Assembly (NCBI GenBank): GCA_019359515.1
Contig: JAHHHC010000031.1
Span: 1-64,000 of the forward strand
Direction: 5' to 3'
DNA from: Desmonostoc vinosum HA7617-LM4
GTDB lineage: Bacteria > Cyanobacteriota > Cyanobacteriia > Cyanobacteriales > Nostocaceae
Length of the DNA stretch: 64,000 nucleotides
Part shown: piece by piece, positions 16,526-26,364 of the stretch
Position numbering within the stretch: the stretch's first letter is position 1
Layout of the letters: the number at the start of each line of letters is the position of its first letter
Program-made: the position numbers and the translations under genes
The notes under the pieces: generated by a model
Databases searched by the model: none
What the model was told of the DNA's origin: nothing
What the model saw: only the letters and a program-made list of their open reading frames with translations

Positions 16526-18127
16526 ATGAATCTAGTGAATCAAACAAAAAAGACATTTGCACTGACAACACCCCTATATTATGTAAACGATGTCCCTCAT
16601 ATAGGCAGTGCTTATACAACACTAGCCGCAGATGTTGTGGCGCGTTTTCAGAGACTGTTGGGACATAATGTACTGCTGATTACTGGTACAGACGAGCATG
16701 GGCAAAAAATTCAGCGTTCAGCCGAGAGTTTAGGGAAAGCACCACAAGATTTCTGTGATGAAATTGTGCCTAGCTTTGTGAGCCTATGGCAGTTGCTCAA
16801 TATTAAATATGATCGCTTTAGTCGGACGACTGCACCGCGTCATGAAGCGATCGTCAGAGAATTCTTCGAGCGGGTGTGGCAAGCTGGTGACATCTACCAG
16901 GGACAACAAAAAGGTTGGTATTGCGTATCCTGTGAAGAATTTAAAGAAGAAAGAGAATTGCTAGAAGGAAACTACTGTCCCATCCATACGAATAAACAAG
17001 TCGAGTGGCGAGACGAGCAGAACTATTTTTTCCGTTTATCCAAATACCAAACCCAACTGCAAGAGCTTTATCAATCTCAACCAGATTTCATTCAACCAGA
17101 GAGTCGGCGAAATGAAGTCCTAAACTTTGTCAATCAGGGTTTACAAGACTTTTCTATTTCGCGAGTCAATGTCGATTGGGGTTTTCCTGTTCCTAGAGAT
17201 CCAAAACATACTCTCTATGTCTGGTTTGATGCCTTGCTAGGTTATGTCACAGCATTGCTAGAACCAGATGCAGAGCCTACTTTAGCAAATGCCCTAACTA
17301 CATGGTGGCCGATTAACCTGCACCTCATTGGTAAAGATATTCTACGCTTCCATGCAGTTTACTGGCCAGCGATGCTATTGTCAGCTGGTTTACCCTTGCC
17401 AGAGAAAGTATTTGGGCATGGCTTTTTGACCAAAAATGGTCAGAAAATGGGGAAAACTCTGGGTAATACTCTTGATCCCGTAGCACTCGTCCAACGCTAC
17501 GGTAGTGACGCCGTTCGTTATTACTTCCTTAAGGAAATCGAATTTGGCAAGGATGGAGATTTTAATGAAGTTAGGTTCATTAATGTTCTGAATGCAGATT
17601 TGGCGAATGATTTAGGCAATTTGCTCAATCGAACTCTGAACATGGTGAAGAAATACTGTGTGGGTAGTGTACCATCAATTGCCTATGAGGTAATTTCCCA
17701 AGATAACCCTCTTAAAGCAATTGGCTTATGTCTGGGGGAGCAGGTAAAACAAGCCTATGAGGCGCTAGCTTTCAATCAAGCCTGCGAGGCTGTCCTTTTG
17801 CTTGTACAAGCCAGCAACAAGTTTATTGATGAACAAGCTCCTTGGTCATTATATAAACAAGGACAGCAACAGGCAACCGAAGAATTGCTATATGCAGTTC
17901 TAGAATCAGTTAGACTAGCAGCTTATCTCCTATCCCCAATTATTCCGAATATCAGCAGCGAAATTTATCAGCAGCTAGGCTTCGGAATAGATTTTAACGA
18001 TCAGATACAAAGTTCAATTACCGCACCTTTTGCTATTCATGCGACGTGGGGAGTACTATCCAGTAAACAACAACTGGGAACACCCCAACCCATTTTTAAA
18101 CGCATAGAACCCTTGCAAAACGATTAG
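16526..18127 (+). CDS. metG: Methionyl-tRNA synthetase
   Basis: 533 residues from the ATG at 16526; a TTG two codons earlier is less likely. The class I signature HIGSAYTT lies near residue 25 and the KMSKS-equivalent loop is KMGKTLGN around residue 310, a variant of the consensus. A knuckle with CVSCEEF and CPIH lies in the connective peptide. The anticodon-binding helical domain follows, and no C-terminal EMAP-like domain is present. It charges initiator and elongator tRNA-Met. Length and domain order are those of cyanobacterial MetG. Confidence 0.95.
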   Translation: MNLVNQTKKTFALTTPLYYVNDVPHIGSAYTTLAADVVARFQRLLGHNVLLITGTDEHGQKIQRSAESLGKAPQDFCDEIVPSFVSLWQLLNIKYDRFSRTTAPRHEAIVREFFERVWQAGDIYQGQQKGWYCVSCEEFKEERELLEGNYCPIHTNKQVEWRDEQNYFFRLSKYQTQLQELYQSQPDFIQPESRRNEVLNFVNQGLQDFSISRVNVDWGFPVPRDPKHTLYVWFDALLGYVTALLEPDAEPTLANALTTWWPINLHLIGKDILRFHAVYWPAMLLSAGLPLPEKVFGHGFLTKNGQKMGKTLGNTLDPVALVQRYGSDAVRYYFLKEIEFGKDGDFNEVRFINVLNADLANDLGNLLNRTLNMVKKYCVGSVPSIAYEVISQDNPLKAIGLCLGEQVKQAYEALAFNQACEAVLLLVQASNKFIDEQAPWSLYKQGQQQATEELLYAVLESVRLAAYLLSPIIPNISSEIYQQLGFGIDFNDQIQSSITAPFAIHATWGVLSSKQQLGTPQPIFKRIEPLQND

Positions 18128-18284
18128 TACGACTCTAACTTTGATTTTGTTCAATTTCTAATTGTTTCAAAAAATTTATCGGGGCTTAACTTCAGCTTAG
18201 TCCCATAAGTTTATCATAAACCGCTCCAAGTAGCACATAAAAATCGATAATTTGTATCAAAAATAACAGGATAAGAACTGAGGT

Positions 18285-18926
18285 ATGACAACAATGTTGA
18301 ATAATTTGGAAAACGACTCGATATTTACGCCAGAACAAGTTTTGGAAAATCGGGGTCGTGTAGCCATATTTATTGATGGCTCAAATTTGTTTTATGCTGC
18401 GCTACAACTAGGAATCGAAATTGATTACACAAAGTTATTATGTCGATTAACTGGGGGATCAAGGCTATTGCGAGCTTTCTTCTACACTGGTGTAGACAGA
18501 ACAAATGAGAAACAACAGGGTTTTTTGTTGTGGATGCGTCGCAATGGCTATCGAGTGATTGCTAAGGATTTAGTACAGCTACCGGATGGTTCTAAAAAAG
18601 CCAATTTAGATGTAGAAATTGCTGTTGATATGATGGCTTTAGTAGACTCTTATGATACCGCAGTTTTAGTTAGTGGTGACGGGGATCTAGCATATGCAGT
18701 GAATTCCGTTAGCTATCGGGGTGTGCGGGTAGAGGTTGTGAGTTTGCGTTCGATGACAAGCGACAGCTTAATTAATGTTAGCGATCGCTACATTGATTTA
18801 GAAGCCATCAAAGAAGATATTCAAAAAACTCCCCGTCAAAGCTATCCATATCGACCATTATCTAGCATGGGTTTTTTGGAAGATCCCAGAGAAGCTGATG
18901 GACACTTAGAAATTCAGGATTCTTAA
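18285..18926 (+). CDS. labA: LabA-like NYN domain protein
   Basis: 213 residues. The NYN (PIN-like) fold is shown by VAIFIDGSNLFYAALQLG (first Asp), DVEIAVDMMAL (central Asp pair) and VLVSGDGDLAYAV (Asp-Gly-Asp). NYN proteins are predicted metal-dependent RNases. LabA of Synechococcus affects circadian output through the KaiC-RpaA pathway, and this protein has the same length and motifs, so it is likely the orthologue. The lptC gene follows by 150 bp, an order I believe is common in cyanobacteria. Confidence 0.88.
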   Translation: MTTMLNNLENDSIFTPEQVLENRGRVAIFIDGSNLFYAALQLGIEIDYTKLLCRLTGGSRLLRAFFYTGVDRTNEKQQGFLLWMRRNGYRVIAKDLVQLPDGSKKANLDVEIAVDMMALVDSYDTAVLVSGDGDLAYAVNSVSYRGVRVEVVSLRSMTSDSLINVSDRYIDLEAIKEDIQKTPRQSYPYRPLSSMGFLEDPREADGHLEIQDS

Positions 18927-19075
18927 AAATTCAAGGTGAGATTCAAAATGCCTAGACGATAAGCTTTTCGCTAATTTTGAATAGTAGATTTATTTCCGCT
19001 GTTATGTACTAGATGCTAGTATTTTTTACTTAGTACTTAGCACTCAAGACTCATAACTTTTTCAAGTTAGGAAGA

Positions 19076-20314
19076 ATGCAAGAAAAAGCTCCAAAAAAAC
19101 AGGGGGGAAGTCAAATAAACTCCCCCCGCTTCTATTTATTTAACTCTCGAATTTATTTACAACCGAAAATAAATTGGTACAGTTTACCTTGGCTTTTGTT
19201 GTTAGTAATTAGTTTGGTTGCTTGTGGAAGTAAATCTTCCACAAATTCTCAAAAAAATGCTTCGGGTTCATCTGATCAAGAGAGTAACTTGACTTTCTTT
19301 GGTGTTGCCTTAGAGCAGTTTGATGAAGTGGGACGACCGATTTGGAAAGTGAATGCTAAAACAGCAAAATACACCAAAGAAAAACAAATTGGTCAAGCCA
19401 AAAGTCCTTATGGTGAACTATACCAAGATGGCAAAGTAGTTTACCAAATCACAGCAGAACAAGCAGATATTGAACAAGATGGCAAACAACTATTTTTAAA
19501 AGGAAAAATCCTCGCCACAGACCCAACTAATGGCATTGTGTTACGAGGTAATGAATTAGAATGGCGTCCCAAAGAAGATTTGCTGATTGTTCGCAACCAG
19601 CTAAACGGCACCCACAAGCAACTGCAAGCAATAGCTCAAGAAGCGCGAGTGAAAACCCGCGAACAACGCATAGAATTTTCTGGGGGAGTTGTAGCCAACT
19701 CTGCTGATCCCCAATTGCAAATGCGAACCGAGCATTTGATCTGGAAAATTAAAGAAGAAAAATTAATTGGCGATCACCCCTTACAAATTGACCGCTATAA
19801 AAACAATCAAATTACCGATCGTGGTAGGGGAAATACGGCTGAAGTTAACTTAAAAACAAAAATTGCCACTGTCAAACAAAATGCCCGACTAGATTTACTA
19901 GACCCACCAATGCAAATAACTAGTAACTCTATAAACTGGAATATGAACGCCGAAACTGTGACAACAAACTCACCCATACGAGTGTTTCACCGTGCCGAAA
20001 ATGTTACCGTAACTGCTAATCAAGGCACAATGAAAATCCCCCAAAAAACAGTTTATTTAACAGGTAACGTCAATGGGATCGGGCAACGTCGTCAATCTTT
20101 GAGATCCAACATATTAACTTGGTATCTTGACAAAAAATTAGTAGAAGCTCAAGGTAATGTAGTTTATAGACAAGCTGACCCAGTATTGACATTTACTGGT
20201 GAAAAAGCAGTTGGTAATATTCAAACGGAAAACATGGTTGTTAGTGGTGGTGGGAATCCTGGCACTAGAGTAGTTACGGAAATTATTCCCAAAGAACAAT
20301 TTAAGAATCAATAG
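19076..20314 (+). CDS. lptC: LptC-like lipopolysaccharide export protein
   Basis: 412 residues. After a long polar N terminus, one hydrophobic segment ends in a lipobox-like SLVACGSKSS, so it may be a lipoprotein as well as membrane-anchored. The remainder is repetitive beta-strand sequence of LptC/LptA jelly-roll type, with YQITAEQADIEQDGKQLFLKG-like units recurring (for example RVKTREQRIEFSGGVVA and VTANQGTMKIPQKTVYLTG). Cyanobacterial LptC is twice the length of the proteobacterial one, as here. It forms part of the periplasmic bridge that carries lipopolysaccharide to the outer membrane. GGAAG lies just ahead of the ATG. Confidence 0.85.
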   Translation: MQEKAPKKQGGSQINSPRFYLFNSRIYLQPKINWYSLPWLLLLVISLVACGSKSSTNSQKNASGSSDQESNLTFFGVALEQFDEVGRPIWKVNAKTAKYTKEKQIGQAKSPYGELYQDGKVVYQITAEQADIEQDGKQLFLKGKILATDPTNGIVLRGNELEWRPKEDLLIVRNQLNGTHKQLQAIAQEARVKTREQRIEFSGGVVANSADPQLQMRTEHLIWKIKEEKLIGDHPLQIDRYKNNQITDRGRGNTAEVNLKTKIATVKQNARLDLLDPPMQITSNSINWNMNAETVTTNSPIRVFHRAENVTVTANQGTMKIPQKTVYLTGNVNGIGQRRQSLRSNILTWYLDKKLVEAQGNVVYRQADPVLTFTGEKAVGNIQTENMVVSGGGNPGTRVVTEIIPKEQFKNQ

Positions 20315-20336
20315 AAACCCACTTCAGTTTTGGGCG

Positions 20337-20440
20337 AATAGAATTCGCTGCTACACAGGCGAAGTCCACCTTCGTGGACTAACCAAAAACTATGTTTTTC
20401 AAACCCACCTCCGTGGGTTTTGTTTGTGTAGCCAAGCCAG
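20337..20440. repeat. Dispersed double-hairpin repeat (copy 1)
   Basis: Contains AGTCCACCTTCGTGGACT and AAACCCACCTCCGTGGGTTT hairpins plus GCGAATAGAATTCGC and GTGTAGC pieces. The same modules occur in the opposite orientation at 58438-58540, so this is a mobile or spreading repeat family. It lies between the convergent lptC and dacB genes. Confidence 0.7.
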
Positions 20441-20508
20441 TGCGTTGCGCGGGTTAAGAGCGTTGAAGCAACTGGCGCGCGATTTCTAATCGCTTTACAA
20501 ACATCCTA

Positions 20509-21825
20509 TCAATACAAAATTTCATTACGATTGGTTGCACCCAGCAAAGGTACAGAGTTGATAGCTGAGTGAGGAGTGAGGGTGGTAGGGATTGTTGCGG
20601 GTACTTGCAACTGTTTTACTAGACGTTGGAGTAATTGATCTTGTCCAGTGCGGAAACCCCAGACGTTTGTACCACGATTGATAATCGCAAACCAAACTAA
20701 ACCGCGATCGCGTGTGGGCATGACGCCAGCTAAAGCACTCACATCGCTGAGAGTACCCGTCTTAATCACTGTGGCGGGAGGAATGTGTCTAGCGTGCATT
20801 GTTCCTCGATGATCAAAACCCGACATTGGAAACAAGTCAGCTATATTTAGTTGATATGTGGTTGCTTCTCGTTGAATGGCCATCAACATCGCACAAGCAG
20901 CTCTTGGAGAAATGCGATTTGCTTGGCCTAATCCAGAACCATTGATTAATTGGATTTCCGACTCTGGCACTTGTGCTAGCTTTGCAGCTTTTATTTGCAC
21001 TATGGACGATCCCCCTACTGACTCTGCTAGCATCTGTGCCATTTCATTATTACTAAAGACATTCATCTCTTTGATGAGTTGCCGCAAGGGTAAAGAATAG
21101 TGACGTACTAGCAAGGTTTGTTGGGGATTGGGTTGCGCGGCAAATTTGATCCCACCTGCAATTGCAATTTGGGGTTTGGGTGTCCCCTTGGGCATGATTG
21201 AATATGTGTGAGTTATGGGGCGAGTCCAAGTTTTAGAATTCAGTGCTTGCTTGAGGAATTGACCTGCTAGCAGGGGATGACGCTGGAAATTCATCGCAAA
21301 ATTCCCAGAAATTACTAAATTTCCCTTTACCTGCTTGATCCCCATCTTGTTGAGAGTATTACCTAAAGCGATCGCCTCTTCCCAAACAAACATGGGATCG
21401 CCATTGCTAGTAATTACCAAATCGCCTTGCACAACACCCTTAACCACTGATCCGGTAGTACCTACCAATGTCTCAAATCGATGGTCTGGGCCCCAGGTTT
21501 TCAAAGCAACGAGGGAAGTGGCAATTTTAGTTAAAGAGGCAGCAGGTAGAGGTGTTGTACCTTGGTGATTTGCCATCAGCATTGGCCCAGATTGCATCCA
21601 AATGCCTTGACTGTCGGTTAAATTTTGCACTACTAGTTTCGATGTTACTAGCCCTTTGAGATACTGTTGTACCGTGGTAGCGCCAGTTGGATTGGGATCA
21701 GAGGCAATAACCAGGCTGGGGCTACTTTGCCAAGCTAATGCATCTAAAGCATCTAAAGGCTGGAGCTTTACCCCAGCCATTTCTAGCCAGAGCGACACCA
21801 AACCTGAACTCAACAATTCCAGCAT
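20509..21825 (-). CDS. dacB: D-alanyl-D-alanine carboxypeptidase/endopeptidase (S13, PBP4 type)
   Basis: 438 residues. The three penicillin-binding motifs are present: ASLTK (SxxK, near residue 96), SNN (SxN, in NVFSNNEMAQM) and KTGTL (KTG, in VIKTGTLSDV). The long domain between the first two motifs is typical of class C PBP4. It trims peptide stems or cross-links of peptidoglycan in the periplasm. The N terminus (MLELLSSGLVSLWLEMAG) is only weakly signal-like, so export may rely on a short signal. Confidence 0.92.
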   Translation of the reverse strand: MLELLSSGLVSLWLEMAGVKLQPLDALDALAWQSSPSLVIASDPNPTGATTVQQYLKGLVTSKLVVQNLTDSQGIWMQSGPMLMANHQGTTPLPAASLTKIATSLVALKTWGPDHRFETLVGTTGSVVKGVVQGDLVITSNGDPMFVWEEAIALGNTLNKMGIKQVKGNLVISGNFAMNFQRHPLLAGQFLKQALNSKTWTRPITHTYSIMPKGTPKPQIAIAGGIKFAAQPNPQQTLLVRHYSLPLRQLIKEMNVFSNNEMAQMLAESVGGSSIVQIKAAKLAQVPESEIQLINGSGLGQANRISPRAACAMLMAIQREATTYQLNIADLFPMSGFDHRGTMHARHIPPATVIKTGTLSDVSALAGVMPTRDRGLVWFAIINRGTNVWGFRTGQDQLLQRLVKQLQVPATIPTTLTPHSAINSVPLLGATNRNEILY

Positions 21826-22137
21826 GTTTTATTCCTCTGTGTAGCATGTAGTTAATTTTTACTTACTGTGCCAATATACAAGCTTTTTGACGGTGATCAG
21901 TATGGAGTTATGATAGCGGCTATTTTTTTGATCTGAAAAGTCAGCTGCAACATATTGTTTTCGTTACAACTTTGACAATTTTCGGATGGCGATCGCTCAG
22001 AATTGAGAATATAGCAAACTCAGAAATTTCTACTTAAATTTAGCAATTATCATAATTAGTTATACTAAGAAATTTGTAATTATAAAAAAGTTAAATATCA
22101 ATTAGCAGCTAAAAGTTATTATTTTTAAATTTTACGA

Positions 22138-22172
22138 AAAGTCTGAGCGGAGATTTCCTCTGCTCAGACTTT
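22138..22172 (-). terminator. Terminator downstream of the M48 peptidase gene
   Basis: AAAGTCTGAGC (22138-22148) pairs with GCTCAGACTTT (22162-22172), extended by a G·T pair and GAG/CTC to about 15 bp. Read on the minus strand, the stem is followed by TTTTCGTAAAATTT. It is well placed to end transcription from the gene at 22264-23139. Confidence 0.6.
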
Positions 22173-22201
22173 CCAAGACAAATTTTGAATTTTTAATATT
22201 T

Positions 22202-22245
22202 GTAGTGCGGGCATCTTGCCCGCGCGAGCAAGATGCTCGCACTAC
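22202..22245. repeat. Long near-perfect palindromic repeat
   Basis: GTAGTGCGGGCATCTTGC and GCAAGATGCTCGCACTAC are near-perfect complements around a CCGCGCGA centre. Palindromes of this type recur in cyanobacterial genomes at gene ends. A second terminator function for the M48 gene is possible. Confidence 0.7.
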
Positions 22246-22263
22246 TTATTTTTACTTGATGCC

Positions 22264-23139
22264 TTACCAGTTTCGCCATCCGCCTTTGGGTGCATCTTCA
22301 TTGGTAAACTTGAGTCCTTGACCTTGCAATAAGGATTGATATTCTGTGCTGCTTGCCCAACGGTCGATTTCTCTGGCTCGCAGTACTGGAACTGGATGGG
22401 TTAATTGAGCTGTACGAGCGGCTTTGACCATTTCACCTAAATCGGTCTTGCTAATATCATCGTAGGCGCGGGCTTGGGCAACAAAGGCATCAAGATTCAG
22501 TTGTGGTGCCAGAGTAGGGGAACCACCAGCTAGTTTCATTAATACGGACATCACAACTTTGGGGTTTTGGGTTGCTAGTAATGCGGCGCGATCGCAGGTA
22601 AACTCAGCACAGCGTACCCATTCTAAAAGTTGTGTCTGGATTGCTTGGGCGATAAACGCTCCCACACTAGGCACAATTGTTGCAGCTAGTATCAACAAAT
22701 TTACGGGAGTTAAATAAACGCTATGGTCACACTTGAGATGACCTAATTCATGGGCAATCACTGCTTGAATTTCCTCTGGTGTGAGGATATCAATTAAGGA
22801 TGTGTGTACCACAATAAACGGCTGCTTCCCCCGCATGGCGAAAGTGTAGGCGTTGGGTGCTGGATGTTGCCGCACATACAACTGGGGAGGCTCTATATCC
22901 AAAGTTGTGCAAGCTTCTAACAAAAGCTTGTGTAAATCTGGCAGTTGTTTTTCGCCTACCAGAATACTAGAGGCAATATTTTCCACGTAGAAAACCTGCT
23001 CTGCCATTGGCCCAAGCACATTCCGTACCATCATATCTATGCCTGGTATTTGCTTGAGAGTTTTAGTAGCTTCCAAGTCTAGGGGATGACGAAACGAATC
23101 TGCTTTTAAACCAATCAGGGGGGTTTTGAGGAAGGACAT
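22264..23139 (-). CDS. M48-family zinc metalloprotease (HtpX-like)
   Basis: 291 residues. The zinc motif HELGH appears in VIAHELGHLKCDH (around residues 129-133), and the third ligand is probably Glu in CAEFTCDRAAL. Two membrane-spanning stretches flank this region (LLILAATIVPSVGAFI among them). M48 membrane proteases degrade misfolded membrane proteins. Compared with HtpX, the N terminus is cytosolic-like and longer. Followed by a clear terminator. Confidence 0.88.
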   Translation of the reverse strand: MSFLKTPLIGLKADSFRHPLDLEATKTLKQIPGIDMMVRNVLGPMAEQVFYVENIASSILVGEKQLPDLHKLLLEACTTLDIEPPQLYVRQHPAPNAYTFAMRGKQPFIVVHTSLIDILTPEEIQAVIAHELGHLKCDHSVYLTPVNLLILAATIVPSVGAFIAQAIQTQLLEWVRCAEFTCDRAALLATQNPKVVMSVLMKLAGGSPTLAPQLNLDAFVAQARAYDDISKTDLGEMVKAARTAQLTHPVPVLRAREIDRWASSTEYQSLLQGQGLKFTNEDAPKGGWRNW

Positions 23140-23318
23140 GATGCAGCAAGCTATGAAAGGGAACAGGGTAAATTAAGGATTTTTGGCGTTGTGGGCAAGG
23201 TTTAAAACTTTTGCTTTTTTCGATAAAAAATGCGACTCATAGTATTAGGATGCTCAGATCAACAACCTCTCACAATTAGTATAACGATTAAGTAGGGTGG
23301 GCAACGCCCACCTAACTA

Positions 23319-24731
23319 CTAGGTTGAAATCGATGCTGAGGGGGTGCTGTTATTGGAAGCAACTTCCGCATCTGCTGGTACATCTCCCACGCGCAGGATT
23401 CTAGCTCCCAACTGCTGCAACTTCGCATCAAATCGATCATAGCCGCGATCAAGGTGGTGTAATCCCTGAATCGTGGTTTGTCCTTCGGCTGCGAGTCCTG
23501 CTAAAACTAGTGCTGCTGATGCCCGTAAATCCGTACCCAATACTGGTGCGCCCGATAACATGGGGACACCCCGAACAAAGGCAGCATTGCCTTTAACGCG
23601 GATGTCTGCACCCAAGCGATTTAGCTCGGAGGCGTGACGCAAGCGATTTTCAAAGACAGATTCGTTAATTAGACTGTCGCCTTCCGCCAATGACAGCAAA
23701 GCCATAAATGGTGCTTGCATGTCCGTGGGGAAACCTGGATGGGGCAAGGTTTCAATATCCGTAGCCCTGAGGGTTTCTGCTGGCAAGATGCGTAAACAGT
23801 CGGGCGCTTCTTCGATGATTGGCACGCCAATTTCCCGTAGCTTGGCTAGCACTGGGATTAAATGATCCGGCAGCACTGGTGATAGTATCAGTTCTGAGCG
23901 CGTGATGGCTCCCGCCACCAAAAATGTTCCTGTTTCAATGCGATCGGGAATAATGCTGTATTCGATAGAATGCAATTTGGGGACACCGACGACGGTAATC
24001 GTACTTGTGCCTGCACCCTGAATTTTAGCTCCCATCGTGTTACAGAAATTAGCTAAATCCACTACTTCAGGTTCGCGTGCGGCGTTTTCGATGATTGTTT
24101 CGCCATCTGCTAAAGTAGCTGCCATCATCAAAGTTTCTGTGGCTCCCACACTAGGAGTGTCCAAGTAAATCTTGGCTCCTTTTAATCTGCCGACGCTACC
24201 CGGAACATAAGCATTACAAATACCATGCTCAATCTGTACCTCAGCCCCCATCGCTTGCAGTCCTCGGACATGCAAATCAACTGGTCTAGCACCAATGGCA
24301 CAACCGCCTGGTAGTGGCATTTGTGCTACTCCTAGTCTTGCCAGTATTGGGCCGATGGCAAAGAAACTGGCCCGCAATTGGGTAACTAGTTCGTAGGGAG
24401 CTTTGGAGGTGGTAATTTCGCTAGCATTGATATCCAAAATATCGCCTTGCCGTTTCACGCGCACACCCAAGGCTGATAAAACTTGACCCATCCGCTCTAC
24501 GTCCGCTAATAAGGGAACGTTGCGGATGTGACAATCTCCCGAACACAGCAAGGCTCCAGCCATGATTACGAGTGCTGAGTTTTTGGCCCCGCTAATTTTT
24601 ACATGACCTCGCAAAGGATGCCCACCCCAAACCTGCAAGACTGAGGAGTCTGCTTGAGGGGAAAATTTGGCATCTGGTAAGCCGCTAGAAGAATTAATAA
24701 GCCTACCTCCAAAAAAATTACGTATTGTCAA
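23319..24731 (-). CDS. murA: UDP-N-acetylglucosamine 1-carboxyvinyltransferase MurA
   Basis: 470 residues. It adds enolpyruvate to UDP-GlcNAc, the first committed step of peptidoglycan synthesis. Diagnostic segments are [20 protein letters not shown], the PEP-attacking cysteine in [16 protein letters not shown], and [14 protein letters not shown]. The codon at 24731 is TTG; no ATG is available before the conserved core, and the first 30 residues are poorly conserved, so the precise start is uncertain. It stands alone between two gaps. Confidence 0.95.
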   Translation of the reverse strand: MTIRNFFGGRLINSSSGLPDAKFSPQADSSVLQVWGGHPLRGHVKISGAKNSALVIMAGALLCSGDCHIRNVPLLADVERMGQVLSALGVRVKRQGDILDINASEITTSKAPYELVTQLRASFFAIGPILARLGVAQMPLPGGCAIGARPVDLHVRGLQAMGAEVQIEHGICNAYVPGSVGRLKGAKIYLDTPSVGATETLMMAATLADGETIIENAAREPEVVDLANFCNTMGAKIQGAGTSTITVVGVPKLHSIEYSIIPDRIETGTFLVAGAITRSELILSPVLPDHLIPVLAKLREIGVPIIEEAPDCLRILPAETLRATDIETLPHPGFPTDMQAPFMALLSLAEGDSLINESVFENRLRHASELNRLGADIRVKGNAAFVRGVPMLSGAPVLGTDLRASAALVLAGLAAEGQTTIQGLHHLDRGYDRFDAKLQQLGARILRVGDVPADAEVASNNSTPSASIST

Positions 24732-25115
24732 GGTTTAAAGTTGGTTTTGATTCTACAGTAAAGATTCAGTTTGTCCACAATTTTGCAACTACATCTTGAG
24801 TTACTCAATGTTTTTTCGGCGGAACCTGAAGCCTGAAACTAAGTATATGAATGCTTTTTAGGCATTAGCCAATTTTCATAAATGATGAAAGTAAAGCATT
24901 ACCATTAGATAAAATTCAATACTCAGTGAAAGCAAGGTAACATACCTTAGCTATTAGAGACTCAGTAATTGGCAGACCAAAATCTAACCAGTATTAATAA
25001 TTCCCAATTTTTTTATGGATTATGGAGGCGATCGCCAGACTTTTATTCCAAATAAACCTTGACAAATGTAAATATTTCAGCAATAATAAAAGACTGTTGT
25101 TCAATTAAGATGCCA
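24732..25115. other. Intergenic region between murA and tRNA-Leu
   Basis: AT-rich sequence with one HIP1 site near 25028. It should contain the murA promoter (minus strand) and the tRNA promoter. No gene or strong hairpin was seen. Confidence 0.4.
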
Positions 25116-25197
25116 GCGGAACTGGCGGAATTGGCAGACGCGCTAGATTCAGGTTCTAGTGCCGCAAGGCTTCCGGGTTCAAGTCCCGGGTTCCGCA
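25116..25197 (+). tRNA. tRNA-Leu (anticodon CAG)
   Basis: The acceptor stem GCGGAAC (25116-25122) pairs with GTTCCGC (25190-25196), discriminator A at 25197. The anticodon stem CTAGA/TCTAG (25143-25147 and 25154-25158, the last position beyond the 5-bp stem being TG) encloses the loop TTCAGGT, giving anticodon CAG for CUG codons. A long variable arm (TGCCGCAAGGCTT) and T-arm GGGTTCAAGTCCC confirm class II tRNA-Leu. CCA is not encoded. Unlike tRNA-Leu(UAA) of many cyanobacteria it has no intron. Confidence 0.95.
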
Positions 25198-25224
25198 TAG
25201 CTATATAAAAGGGAACAGGGAACG

Positions 25225-25307
25225 CTTAACAAGTTCCGTGGGTTTAAGTCCCCCGGTTCAATAAACGGCAAGTTTTGTGTTGGGGTCAAATCCCCATTAC
25301 AAAATCT
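25225..25307 (+). other. Degenerate tRNA 3'-end-like sequences
   Basis: Just after tRNA-Leu, 25231-25262 reads GTTCCGTGGGTTTAAGTCCC then CCGGTTCA, resembling the tRNA's own TTCCGGGTTCAAGTCCCGGG. A second piece at 25280-25305 (TTGGGGTCAAATCCCC) looks like another T arm. Neither forms a complete tRNA. These may be remnants of repeated integration or tRNA-end duplication. Confidence 0.45.
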
Positions 25308-25308
25308 A

Positions 25309-25372
25309 ATTACGTTAGCGCAGCGGTAGCGAGTCCTCGAGCGTCATTACGAATTACGAATTACGAATTATT
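25309..25372. repeat. Dispersed palindromic repeat (copy 3)
   Basis: On the minus strand the 37-nt core (GACGCTCGAGGACTCGCTAC and on to CGTAAT, 25309-25345) matches 28946-28982 inside a tnpB at 33 of 37 positions. TAATTCG heptamers follow at 25346-25372. Confidence 0.75.
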
Positions 25373-25431
25373 TAAATCCCCTTTTGATTACGCCCTGTTG
25401 CCCGTTCCCTCTTGCCTGTTCCCTGTTGAAT

Positions 25432-26226
25432 ATGTTGACTAGTTTACAGAATCCTTTAGTAAAGCAAATCCGCAAACTGCACTCCACAAAAGAGCGGCAC
25501 AAGCAGCAGTTATTTTTGTTGGAAGGGACGCACCTGCTAGAGGAAGCTTGTGCAGTAAATTACCCGCTAGCAGTGGTATGTTGTACCCCAGAATGGCAAA
25601 CAGCTCATCCGTTATTGTGGCAAGCAGCTTGTAGTCGATGCGATCGCGTTGAAATTGTCAGCGAAGAAGTTTTAGAAGCGATCGCCACTACAATACAACC
25701 AGACGGTGTTGTTGCCACAGCAAAACGAGACGAGCATCAAAGCCAAGTACCGTTTACTGGTTTAGTTCTAGCTTTGGAAACCGTACAAGACCCAGGCAAC
25801 TTAGGGACAATGATTCGCACCGCCGCCGCCGCTGGTGCATCTGGATTGTGGGTGAGTGCAGACAGCGTAGATTTAGACAATCCGAAAGTTTTACGAGCGA
25901 GTGCAGGTCAGTGGTTTCGCTTAGCTACCTCGGTGAGTGAAAATTTAAAAGCTACAGTCAAACAAAGTCAACATTTCGGTATGCAAGTGGTAGCAACCAT
26001 GCCTAGTGCGACTTCAACTTATTGGGAAGTCGACTGGCGAAAACCAAGTTTGATTTTACTAGGAAACGAAGGTGCGGGTTTGTCAGCAGATTTAGCTGCG
26101 ATCGCGGACGAGCAAGTCAAAATTCCCCTCAGTCCTGGTGTAGAATCTTTGAACGTGGCGATCGCAGCTGCTTTGATGTTGTATGAAGCTCAGCGGCAAA
26201 TAAGAGAGGATGCGGTGACGCGGTGA
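25432..26226 (+). CDS. SpoU/TrmH-family RNA 2'-O-methyltransferase
   Basis: About 264 residues from the ATG at 25432 (MLTSLQNPLVKQIRKLHSTK); a frame start at 25384 would add repeat-derived residues. The N-terminal substrate-binding domain contains KERHKQQLFLLEGTHLLEEA. The SPOUT domain shows its three motifs: DPGNLGTMIRTAAAAG, LLGNEGAGLS and IPLSPGVESLNVAIAAALM. It should transfer methyl from SAM to a ribose in rRNA or tRNA; the target is not deducible from sequence. It lies 234 bp after tRNA-Leu. Confidence 0.9.
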   Translation: MLTSLQNPLVKQIRKLHSTKERHKQQLFLLEGTHLLEEACAVNYPLAVVCCTPEWQTAHPLLWQAACSRCDRVEIVSEEVLEAIATTIQPDGVVATAKRDEHQSQVPFTGLVLALETVQDPGNLGTMIRTAAAAGASGLWVSADSVDLDNPKVLRASAGQWFRLATSVSENLKATVKQSQHFGMQVVATMPSATSTYWEVDWRKPSLILLGNEGAGLSADLAAIADEQVKIPLSPGVESLNVAIAAALMLYEAQRQIREDAVTR

Positions 26227-26364
26227 TGTCCAACAGAGACTCTTAACGGTAAACCTTGTAGGGGCGGATTTACAAACAACCTTGGCAATTAACGAGAATA
26301 CTAATAAACCCGCCCATATTTTCTTTTGGTTGGGGTTTAAATCCTCACAGATAACCTATTCCCT

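Noticed and set aside
25225-25307. A second complete tRNA gene after tRNA-Leu
   Set aside because: Only T-arm-like fragments are present; no acceptor or anticodon stem could be folded.
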